From NCBI GenBank assembly GCA_002412495.1, contig DHVE01000114.1:1-64000 (forward strand): DNA of 64,000 nt, given 5' to 3'. The stretch is from Betaproteobacteria bacterium UBA5216. Lineage in GTDB: Bacteria > Pseudomonadota > Gammaproteobacteria > Burkholderiales > SG8-41. Under the pieces are notes generated by a model. The model was not told where the DNA came from and searched no databases. It saw only the letters and a program-made list of their open reading frames with translations. Of this stretch, positions 52,004-59,140 are shown one piece after another; the first letter of the stretch is position 1, and each line of letters opens with the position of its first letter. The translations under genes and the position numbers were made by a program.

Positions 52004-53563
52004 TTATGGCCGCACGCCATAGCGCGGTTTGGGGCCGAGTTCTGTTTTCAGCCGGTTCTGCATCGCCTTGATGAAGCGGCACAGGTAGGTGCGTGTTTCG
52101 CGCGGATCGATGATGTCTTCGATGGCGAATGCTTCCGCCGTCAAAAACGGCGAGGTAATTTTCTTAAGCTCCGCTTCGATTTCCGCTTCGCGTTTTTTGG
52201 GATCGGGCGCGTTGGCGATTTCGCGTTTGTAGACGGCTGCCACGCCGCCCTCCACCGCGATCGATCCCCATTCACCCGAAGGCCAAGCAACCTTGAAATC
52301 GAGACCGAATTTATCCAGCCCCACGCCGCCGCCCATGCCGTAACACTTGCGCGTGACCACCGTCATGATCGGCACGGTCGCCAGCGAACGCGTGTAGATC
52401 GCGCGACCGCCTTCGCGCAGCGTCGCGGCTTCTTCGGCTTCCTTGCCGATCATGAAACCCGGCGCGTCGATAAAAAACACGATGGGAATATGAAACATGT
52501 CGCACAGGTCGATGAAGTGCGTTTGCTTGCGCGCCGACTTGTGATCGATGCGTCCGCCGATCATCGGGTTGTTGGCGATGAAGCCGACCACGTAGCCGCC
52601 CATGCGCGCCAGCGTGGTGATGCACGAACGCCCGTAGGTCGGTTGAATTTCAAACAATGTGTCTTTGTCCGCGATCAGTTCCAGCACGCGGCGCATGTTG
52701 TAGGGTTTGCGCTTGTCGCGCGGCACGATGCGAATCAATTCGTCTTCCTGCCGCGTGATCGGGTCATCGCATTTCGTCACCGGCGGCAGCTCCCACACGT
52801 TCGACGGCATGTATGACAGGAACTTGCGGATCATGGCGAAACATTCTTCCTCGCTGGCCGCCACGTTGTCGATGGTGCCCGCCAGATCAACGGCGACTTT
52901 CGGCCCGCCGAGCTGCTCCTTGGTGAGTTTTTGTCCCAGGCCGCGCTCGACCACCGGCGGGCCCGAGGCAAATATCGATGCGTTCTTCACCATCACCGAC
53001 CAGGTTGACATCACCGCGCGCTGCGCCGGGCCGCCCGCGGCGGTACCCATCACCGCGCTCACCACCGGCACCACGCCCAGCAGTTCAGCGACGTTCACGC
53101 CGGGATCGGTCGAACGTCCCGGCAACAACGAGTACCCGCGCTTGGGCGAGGCCACGCCGCCGCCGTACCCGTCAATCATGCGCACCAGCGGTATGCGATA
53201 GTAGTACGCCAGATCGTCGCAGAAGCCGCCTTGGCCGCCCTTGCGCCGCCGGTCGCCCCAACTGGTGCCGCCGCGCACGGTGGTGTCTTCGCCGCCCACC
53301 GCGACGCTGCGGCCATCAATCTCGGCGAGCCCCATTACGTAAGGCGCCGGCTGAACCTTGACCACTTTGCCGTCGATGTATTCGCCCTTGCCGGCGAGTT
53401 TGCCGACTTCCTGAAACGAACCGGGATCCACCAGCCCCGCGATGCGCTCGCGCACATTGAGAAAGCCGCGCTCGCGGTGTTTTTGTAGCGCTTCGGCGCC
53501 GCCCATTTCGTCGGCCCACTTGCGGCGCTGTTTGATTTCTTCGGCTTCGGGTTCCCAGGTCAT
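52004..53563 (-). CDS. Acyl-CoA carboxylase carboxyltransferase subunit (first)
   Basis: Carboxyltransferase subunit of a biotin-dependent acyl-CoA carboxylase, 519 residues, two crotonase-like domains. Signatures: FLNVRERIAGLVDPGSF near the start, GRSVAVGGEDTTVRGG, VSAVMGTAAGGPAQRAV, the second-domain VVGFIANNPMIGG, FFIDAPGFMIGKEAEE and RKCYGMGGGVG. It would transfer CO2 from carboxybiotin to propionyl-, acetyl- or another acyl-CoA; which one is not decided. AAGGA precedes the ATG. A second carboxyltransferase (62808) and a biotin carboxylase (61371) lie upstream on the same strand, with no biotin-carrier gene between. Confidence 0.88.
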   Translation of the reverse strand: MTWEPEAEEIKQRRKWADEMGGAEALQKHRERGFLNVRERIAGLVDPGSFQEVGKLAGKGEYIDGKVVKVQPAPYVMGLAEIDGRSVAVGGEDTTVRGGTSWGDRRRKGGQGGFCDDLAYYYRIPLVRMIDGYGGGVASPKRGYSLLPGRSTDPGVNVAELLGVVPVVSAVMGTAAGGPAQRAVMSTWSVMVKNASIFASGPPVVERGLGQKLTKEQLGGPKVAVDLAGTIDNVAASEEECFAMIRKFLSYMPSNVWELPPVTKCDDPITRQEDELIRIVPRDKRKPYNMRRVLELIADKDTLFEIQPTYGRSCITTLARMGGYVVGFIANNPMIGGRIDHKSARKQTHFIDLCDMFHIPIVFFIDAPGFMIGKEAEEAATLREGGRAIYTRSLATVPIMTVVTRKCYGMGGGVGLDKFGLDFKVAWPSGEWGSIAVEGGVAAVYKREIANAPDPKKREAEIEAELKKITSPFLTAEAFAIEDIIDPRETRTYLCRFIKAMQNRLKTELGPKPRYGVRP

Positions 53564-53618
53564 TCTTCGATTCCTTCAATGTAGGCCCGCAGGATGGGTT
53601 TCACACATCCCACAAAAA

Positions 53619-54590
53619 TCAATTTGCCTTCTTCGCCAATCCCAACTCGGTCAATAGTTCTTCCAGCTCGCGGTACTGCGCGGTCCAGTAACGGCCCGCC
53701 TCGCGGCTGGGCTGATAGTTATTCACCCAGTAATTCTTTTCCACGTCTTTTTTCCACTCATCCGTCGCGGCGAGTGCCGAAAACGCCTGATCATAGTAGG
53801 CGATCTGCGCGTCGCTGAGGCCCTTGGCACCGATAATGCCGCGCCAACTGGTAAACGCGGTGTCCGCGCCTTGCTCCTTCCAGGTGGGGACCACGGACAA
53901 GGCCCCCGGCAGCCGTTGCGCCGCGCTGACCGCGATCACGCGCACGCGACCGGCGGTGAGATGCGGCAGCACGGTGCCGAAGGTGGAAGCCGCGATATCA
54001 ACATGGCCGCCCGCCAGTGCCGTCAGCGATTCCCCCGACGACTTGAACGCCACGACTTTCATTTTTTTGATGTCCACGCCGGCGACTTTCATCGGCAGCG
54101 CGATACCCACGTGTATGTGGTTGCCCAGCGCGCTGGCGACCGCCACGCTGAGCGCGGACGGATCGCGGCGCATGCGCTCGATCAGATCGCGGCCGGTCTT
54201 GATCGGCGAGTCGGCCTTGACGCTGATAAATATGTTTTCGTTGAACAACATCGCCAGCGGCGTGTAATCAGCCAACTGCGCGGTGCTAGATCCAGTGATG
54301 CGATTGGTGAACATCGTTGGCGCCAGCATCAGCACGTAATGCGCGTCGCGCGGATGTTGGTTCAGATACGCGTACGCGATATTGCCGCCACCGCCGGGTT
54401 TGTTATTGACGACCGAGGTGGGCACGATGCGCCGCTCCTGCCAGATGCGCTGCACGCTGCGCGCGGCGATGTCCTGATTTCCGCCGGCCGCAACGGTGGA
54501 AATGATTTCCACGTGTTTTTCAGGTCGCCACTCTGCCGCGACTGCGGTGGCAGTCAGGCCAAGGCATGCCAAAAAGCGCAATAAAAACAT
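53619..54590 (-). CDS. Divergent Bug/TctC-family receptor (NYW subgroup), copy 3
   Basis: Periplasmic receptor, 323 residues, signal peptide MFLLRFLACLGLTATAVA, cleavage near VAAEW. It has the subgroup signature: EWRPEKHVEIISTVAAGG, NNKPGGGGNIAYAYLNQH, VVAFKSSGESLTALAGGHVD, VVPTWKEQG and EKNYWVNNY. It shares the subgroup with 10510, 11508 and 55870 but is closest to 55870 at the end (KNYWVNNY). It starts 4 bp after the CoA-transferase stop, so it is in that operon. No ribosome site stands out. Its embedding in an acyl-CoA gene train is the best clue to its ligand (inference). Confidence 0.87.
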   Translation of the reverse strand: MFLLRFLACLGLTATAVAAEWRPEKHVEIISTVAAGGNQDIAARSVQRIWQERRIVPTSVVNNKPGGGGNIAYAYLNQHPRDAHYVLMLAPTMFTNRITGSSTAQLADYTPLAMLFNENIFISVKADSPIKTGRDLIERMRRDPSALSVAVASALGNHIHVGIALPMKVAGVDIKKMKVVAFKSSGESLTALAGGHVDIAASTFGTVLPHLTAGRVRVIAVSAAQRLPGALSVVPTWKEQGADTAFTSWRGIIGAKGLSDAQIAYYDQAFSALAATDEWKKDVEKNYWVNNYQPSREAGRYWTAQYRELEELLTELGLAKKAN

Positions 54591-54594
54591 GATA

Positions 54595-55851
54595 TTACGT
54601 GCTGCCCGTGTCGGGGGCGCATTTGATCACGTTGGTCTGTTCCAGGCGTGTGATGTCTTCATCGGTAAGTCCCGCGAGTTCGCGCAGCACGTCACGCGTG
54701 CGTTCGCCGACGCGTCCGCCGCTGTGGAAAATATGTCCTGGTGTCTTCGACAAACGGGGTACCGGCGCGGGCACGGTGATCGTGCCGAACTCGTCGTCGG
54801 GAATTTTTGCCAGCATGCCGCGCGCGGCGTAGTGCGGGTCGTTGAAAATATCCGCCATCGAATAGATGCGCGTGAATACCACGTCGCCGGCCGCCAGCGC
54901 TTTTTCAACGGTCGTGTAGTCGCGCGCGGCCACCCATTCGCCAACGATGGCCTCGATGTCGTGTTGGTGTTTTACGCGTTCGGCGCGCGTGTTGAAGCGC
55001 ACATCCGTGAAGACTTCCGGCATGCCCATTGCCTCGCACAGCCGGCGGAACGAATTGGTCTGCGAGCCCTGGATGTGCACATACACACCATCTTGCGTGG
55101 TGAACAGGTTGTTGATCACGCTGTCGGAGTGGCCCGATCCTTCGCGCTCGGCCACGTAGCCGAGTTTTTCGTAAGAAGACACGTGCGTTTCCATGAAACT
55201 GAACGCGCACTCGTAAAGCGCCGTGTCGATGACCTGACCTTCGCCGGTGCGTTCACGATGACGCAGCGCCATCATCGCGCCGAACGCGGCATACAGGCCC
55301 GTGATGCAGTCGGTGAGCGCGATATTGGCGCGTGCCGGCGGCGTGGACGGATCGCCGTTCACATAACGTAGTCCGCCCACCGCCTCGCATACCACGCCGT
55401 AGCCGGGACGCTGGCTGTACGGCCCCGTCTGGCCGTAGCCCGACACGCGCACCATGATCAGTCCGCGATTCAATTTCGACAGCGCGTCGTAGCCAAAGCC
55501 CCATTTTTCCAGCGTGCCGGGACGAAAGTTTTCAACCAGAATGTCGCACTTGGGAATCAGCTTGCGGATGATCTCCTGCCCCTCGGGCGTGCGCAGGTCC
55601 AGCGCGATCAATCGCTTGTTGCGCGACAGGCTCGCGGCATACAGCGGCTTGCCTTTAAAGCGTTTGCCCGACGAGCGTATCGGATCGCCGTCGAGCGCCT
55701 CGACCTTGATCACCTCCGCGCCGAAGTCGCCCATCAGCCGCGCGCAAAACGGCCCGGCGATGGTGGTGCCGAGTTCGAGCACGCGGATGCCGGTGAGGGG
55801 GCCCGGGTGAGCGCCCGGATGCGGGGAAGGGGGTTGTTTGATGTCGGTCAC
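54595..55851 (-). CDS. CaiB/BaiF (family III) CoA-transferase
   Basis: Family III CoA-transferase, 418 residues, GTG start at 55851. Signatures: GIRVLELGTTIAGPFCARLMGDFGAEVIKVE-type N-terminus (in two blocks), DILVENFRPGTLEKWG, and catalytic D181 in IALTDCITG. It differs from the copy at 47165 in most of its length, so it probably uses a different acid. It lies between two receptors of the divergent subgroup and downstream of the two-subunit acyl-CoA synthetase; the spacing (18 bp upstream, 4 bp downstream) supports one transcript. The C-terminal KTPGHIFHSGGRVGERT block is family-typical. Confidence 0.9.
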   Translation of the reverse strand: MTDIKQPPSPHPGAHPGPLTGIRVLELGTTIAGPFCARLMGDFGAEVIKVEALDGDPIRSSGKRFKGKPLYAASLSRNKRLIALDLRTPEGQEIIRKLIPKCDILVENFRPGTLEKWGFGYDALSKLNRGLIMVRVSGYGQTGPYSQRPGYGVVCEAVGGLRYVNGDPSTPPARANIALTDCITGLYAAFGAMMALRHRERTGEGQVIDTALYECAFSFMETHVSSYEKLGYVAEREGSGHSDSVINNLFTTQDGVYVHIQGSQTNSFRRLCEAMGMPEVFTDVRFNTRAERVKHQHDIEAIVGEWVAARDYTTVEKALAAGDVVFTRIYSMADIFNDPHYAARGMLAKIPDDEFGTITVPAPVPRLSKTPGHIFHSGGRVGERTRDVLRELAGLTDEDITRLEQTNVIKCAPDTGST

Positions 55852-55869
55852 GATGTATCTTTTGCCTTT

Positions 55870-56832
55870 TTATTTTGCCAACAAGTCGCCAAGCACGCCG
55901 CGCAACTCATCAACCTGCGATGCAAAATAGGCGCGGCTTGCCCTGCTGTCGAGGTAGTTGTTTACCCAGTAATTCTTTTTTACGTCGTCATTCCATTCCG
56001 GCAATTTCACCAGCCGCGACAGGGTGTCGTCCCAGAACGCCGTTTGGGTTGCCGAAATGCCCTTGGGCGCAAGCACGCTGCGCCAATTTGATGCCACGGT
56101 ATCGTAGCCTTGTTCCTTCCACGTGGGCGCGGATGCGTACAATCCTTCCAGACGATTGGGCGCGGCAACGCCGAGCACCCGCAGCCGCCCCGATTGCACG
56201 TGTTGCGCGGCATTGGCTGCTGCCGTCGATACGATATCCACGTGGCCGCCGAGCACGGCAGCAATCGATTCGCTGCCGGCGTTGAACACCACCACTTTTA
56301 ATTTGCGCACGTCTGCGCCGGCGGCCTTGGTGAGCAACCCCGCCGCCACGTGTTGCACGCCGCCGCGCGCGGTAGCCACCGCGACACTGACCGATGACGG
56401 GTCGGCCTTCAGCCGCTGCACCAGATCGCGCCCGCTCTTGAGCGGTGAATCGTCACGCACGGCGATCACAATATATTCACTGAACAACAACGCCAGCGGC
56501 GTCAGACCCTGGGGATCACCCTTGCCGCCGCCGGAAATTTGATTCAGCAGCAACGAGGGCGAAGCAACCGTGATGTAGTGCGCATCGCCGGCGTGCTGAT
56601 TCAGATAGGCCTGACTCAAGGTGCCGCCGCCGCCGGGTTTGTTGACGACGCCGATTGCGACGTTGATGAGATTGCGCTCTTTCATGATGCGTTGCATGGC
56701 CCGCGCAGTGCGATCCTGCGCGCCACCCGCCGCCGAGCCGGCAACGATTTCAATCGCACGCTCGGGCCGCCACTCCTGCGCGCTGCTGCTGGCGCACAGA
56801 AGAAGCCACACGAAAAAAACGATCTTACGCAT
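55870..56832 (-). CDS. Divergent Bug/TctC-family receptor (NYW subgroup), copy 4
   Basis: Receptor of 320 residues; signal peptide MRKIVFFVWLLLCASSSAQ, cleavage at SAQ-EW. Subgroup blocks: EWRPERAIEIVAGSAAGG, VVNKPGGGGTLSQAYLNQH, VVVFNAGSESIAAVLGGHVD, APTWKEQG and KKNYWVNNYLDSRAS. Its ATG at 56832 overlaps the last 8 bases of the acyl-CoA synthetase alpha gene, so it is translated from the same mRNA; the long frame upstream of that ATG is a shadow of the synthetase gene. It is followed by the CoA-transferase at 18 bp. The overlap is strong evidence that this receptor is functionally tied to acyl-CoA activation. Confidence 0.88.
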   Translation of the reverse strand: MRKIVFFVWLLLCASSSAQEWRPERAIEIVAGSAAGGAQDRTARAMQRIMKERNLINVAIGVVNKPGGGGTLSQAYLNQHAGDAHYITVASPSLLLNQISGGGKGDPQGLTPLALLFSEYIVIAVRDDSPLKSGRDLVQRLKADPSSVSVAVATARGGVQHVAAGLLTKAAGADVRKLKVVVFNAGSESIAAVLGGHVDIVSTAAANAAQHVQSGRLRVLGVAAPNRLEGLYASAPTWKEQGYDTVASNWRSVLAPKGISATQTAFWDDTLSRLVKLPEWNDDVKKNYWVNNYLDSRASRAYFASQVDELRGVLGDLLAK

Positions 56833-58285
56833 TACTGCCGGCGCGGGTATAAATAAACCGCTCGTGCCACTGCAACGCCGCCAACGCCGTGCCCGCGTTC
56901 GACATCTCGTCGTACACCGGCACGCCCAGCGCCATGGCATTGACGCGAAACGACCGCTTGCGTTCTTCGAGCGCGGGTTCGCCATCGGATCGCAGCACCA
57001 GCATGAAGTGCGCCTGTCCTGGATATTTTTGCTGCACGCGCAGCGCCGCGGCCATAAGGTTATCCAGCACTTCGGGTTTGGCGCGCCCGACAAACGCGGA
57101 CAGATTCAGATGCATTACCAGCGCATCCGGTTTGCCGTGGGCATAAATGATGTCGAGAATTTTTTCGGCGACCTTGCCGTCTTCCTGTTGCAACGTGCCC
57201 ACCGGGCAATCCACCGGGTTGGTGATGCTGGTGCCCGGCGGCAGCTTCAATGCCGCCAGCCGGTCGATGGTATCCGCGCCGAACGGGGTGACCGCAAGGC
57301 CGAGCCGCGCAAAATAATCCGTCGCCAGCACACTGGTGCCGCCGCCGTTACCGAACAAGGTGACACGTTTCGTCGGCTGCGCGGTGTTGGGTTTGAGCGA
57401 CTGGAAAATCAGCAGCGTATCGACAAACTGATCCAGGGTTTCCACCAGCACGCAGCCCGTTTGCCGCGACAGCGCCACCCACGCACGGTCATCCCCCGCG
57501 AGCGAGCCGGTGTGCGAGGCGGCGGCGGCGAGGCCTTGCTGCGTGCGTCCACCCTTGAGTATCACCACGGGTTTGGAAGCCTTGGCTGCGAGCAGTGTTT
57601 CGAACAGTCGGCGGCCATCTTTCGCGGTTTCAAGGTACATGCCGATTACCTTGGTTTGCGCATCGGCCAGATAATATTCCAGCAGTTCCGAGGGCACGAC
57701 ATCGGCGCAGTTGCCCACCGTCACCACGCCGGAGAATTTAACGCCGCGCGCGAAGCCGCGCCGGATAATGTCCGTGCCCAGTCCGCCGCTTTGCGAAATG
57801 ACACCAACCGTGCCGACATCGCGCTGGCCCACTTCCGCAAACGTCACGCTGCCGCGCGGCGAAAACAGGCCCATGCAGTTCGGTCCAATTAAACGCAAGC
57901 CGCCCGCGTGCGCCGCCGCGACGAGTTTTTCCTGCAAATCGCGGCCTTCATCCACTTCGCCGAAGCCGCTGGAAATCACATGCGCGAAGCGCAGGCGGCC
58001 CTTGGCGGTTTCGAGCATCGCGGGGATCAGCCCGCCTGCCACGGCGATGTAAGCGTAATCAATCGGTTTCGGCGTATCCGCCAGCGACTTGTAGGCGGTG
58101 AGTCCGTCAATCTCGGCGGCGCTCGGGTGTATCGGATAAATATCGCCCTTGTAACCCAGATCGCGAATGCGCTTCATGAAGGTGTTGGGCAAGGCGAAGC
58201 TGCGTGCCGATGCGCCGACGACCGCGATGGTCTTCGGTTCGAACAGCGGAGAGAATGTTTCTAATGCATTGTTTTTATTCATCAT
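56825..58285 (-). CDS. Acyl-CoA synthetase (acetate-CoA ligase-type), CoA-binding alpha subunit
   Basis: Alpha subunit of a two-gene NDP-forming-type acyl-CoA synthetase, 486 residues. The CoA-binding Rossmann domain opens TIAVVGASARSFALPN; the succinyl-CoA-synthetase-like domain follows with GVISQSGGLGTDIIRR and GVVTVGNCADVVPSELLEY. The likely phosphohistidine is in AASHTGSLAGDD (near residue 270), the active-site block of these ligases. It overlaps the beta subunit by 4 bases (ATGA) and the Bug gene by 8 bases. The pair converts a carboxylate, CoA and a nucleotide triphosphate to acyl-CoA; the acid is not known. Confidence 0.87.
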   Translation of the reverse strand: MMNKNNALETFSPLFEPKTIAVVGASARSFALPNTFMKRIRDLGYKGDIYPIHPSAAEIDGLTAYKSLADTPKPIDYAYIAVAGGLIPAMLETAKGRLRFAHVISSGFGEVDEGRDLQEKLVAAAHAGGLRLIGPNCMGLFSPRGSVTFAEVGQRDVGTVGVISQSGGLGTDIIRRGFARGVKFSGVVTVGNCADVVPSELLEYYLADAQTKVIGMYLETAKDGRRLFETLLAAKASKPVVILKGGRTQQGLAAAASHTGSLAGDDRAWVALSRQTGCVLVETLDQFVDTLLIFQSLKPNTAQPTKRVTLFGNGGGTSVLATDYFARLGLAVTPFGADTIDRLAALKLPPGTSITNPVDCPVGTLQQEDGKVAEKILDIIYAHGKPDALVMHLNLSAFVGRAKPEVLDNLMAAALRVQQKYPGQAHFMLVLRSDGEPALEERKRSFRVNAMALGVPVYDEMSNAGTALAALQWHERFIYTRAGSNA

Positions 58286-58986
58286 TTTGTGCTCAGGATA
58301 AAACGCGCGTCCACTGCCACGGCGCCGTTGCCGGACACGATCAGGGGATTGATATCCGCCTCGGCAACGTCATCGGCGTGCCGCATCAGCAATCCGTTTT
58401 CGCCGCCGACTTTCATCAGCACGTCGATGATCGCGTCTATGGATACCGGTTTCATGCCGCGCGCGCCGTCGAGTATGGCAACGCCCTTCAACTCATTGAG
58501 CATTTCCGCCGCATCCAGCCGCGTGATCGGGCAAATGCGAAACGACACATCGCGCAGCACTTCCACAAAAATGCCGCCGAGCCCCACCATCACCAGCGGC
58601 CCGAACTGCGGATCGCGCAGCCCGCCGATGACCATCTCTTGTCCGGCGGGCGCCATCTCTTCGAGCAGATAACCGTCGATGCGCGCGCCTTGGATTTTCG
58701 GCGATGCCGCCATGGTGTTGATGGCGTCCTTAACATCCGCCGCGGATTGAAGGCCGACTTTTACGCCGCCCGCGTCGCTCTTGTGCAGGATGTCCGGTGA
58801 CATGATCTTGACGACCAGCGGCGGCTTGAGGGTTGCAAACGCGATGTCGACCTCGCCGGCGTTTTTTACCGTGCGCGATTGCGGCACGGCCACGCCGTAT
58901 GCGGCGAGCAGGGATTTGCCCGCCTGTTCGTCGAGCGCGGCGCGTTGTTGCGTGCGTGCCAGTGTTATCAATTCTTGAGCATTCAT
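58282..58986 (-). CDS. Acyl-CoA synthetase beta subunit (ATP-grasp)
   Basis: ATP-grasp subunit partner of the alpha gene, 234 residues, about the size of stand-alone ACD beta subunits. Visible blocks: LLAAYGVAVPQSRTVK, PPLVVKIMSPDILHKSDAGGVKVGL (ADP/ATP-grasp hinge region, shown in part), LLEEMAPAGQEMVIGGLRDPQFGPLVM and ADINPLIVSGNGAVAVDARF. GGAAAG precedes the ATG. Together with the alpha gene it makes an enzyme that in archaea and some bacteria also runs backwards to make ATP. It is preceded by the 154-bp region with the palindromic repeat at 59028. Confidence 0.87.
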   Translation of the reverse strand: MNAQELITLARTQQRAALDEQAGKSLLAAYGVAVPQSRTVKNAGEVDIAFATLKPPLVVKIMSPDILHKSDAGGVKVGLQSAADVKDAINTMAASPKIQGARIDGYLLEEMAPAGQEMVIGGLRDPQFGPLVMVGLGGIFVEVLRDVSFRICPITRLDAAEMLNELKGVAILDGARGMKPVSIDAIIDVLMKVGGENGLLMRHADDVAEADINPLIVSGNGAVAVDARFILSTK

Positions 58987-59027
58987 TCGCTTTCCATAGT
59001 TTCATGTCCCACAATAAAACAACACCA

Positions 59028-59069
59028 ACACTGTCGTTCCCGCGCAAGCGGGAACCCAGAACACAGTGT
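59028..59069. repeat. Nested palindromic element (REP-like)
   Basis: Outer arms ACACTGT (59028-59034) and ACAGTGT (59063-59069) enclose an 8-bp perfect stem GTTCCCGC/GCGGGAAC (59036-59043 and 59048-59055) with loop GCAA. A third short stem, CCTGC/GCAGG (59096-59100 and 59110-59114), follows. TTCCCGCGxAAGCGGGAA elements are widespread in environmental proteobacteria. Confidence 0.75.
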
Positions 59070-59140
59070 CACCCGAGACGCCTCATGGGTACCGGCCTGC
59101 ACGGGAATGGCAGGGTACGGTTCTAATTAATGCTGTCGCT

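Noticed and set aside
56833..57093. Upstream extension of the Bug frame ending at 55870
   Set aside because: These residues are a shadow of the CoA-ligase alpha gene, and a proper signal peptide begins at 56832.
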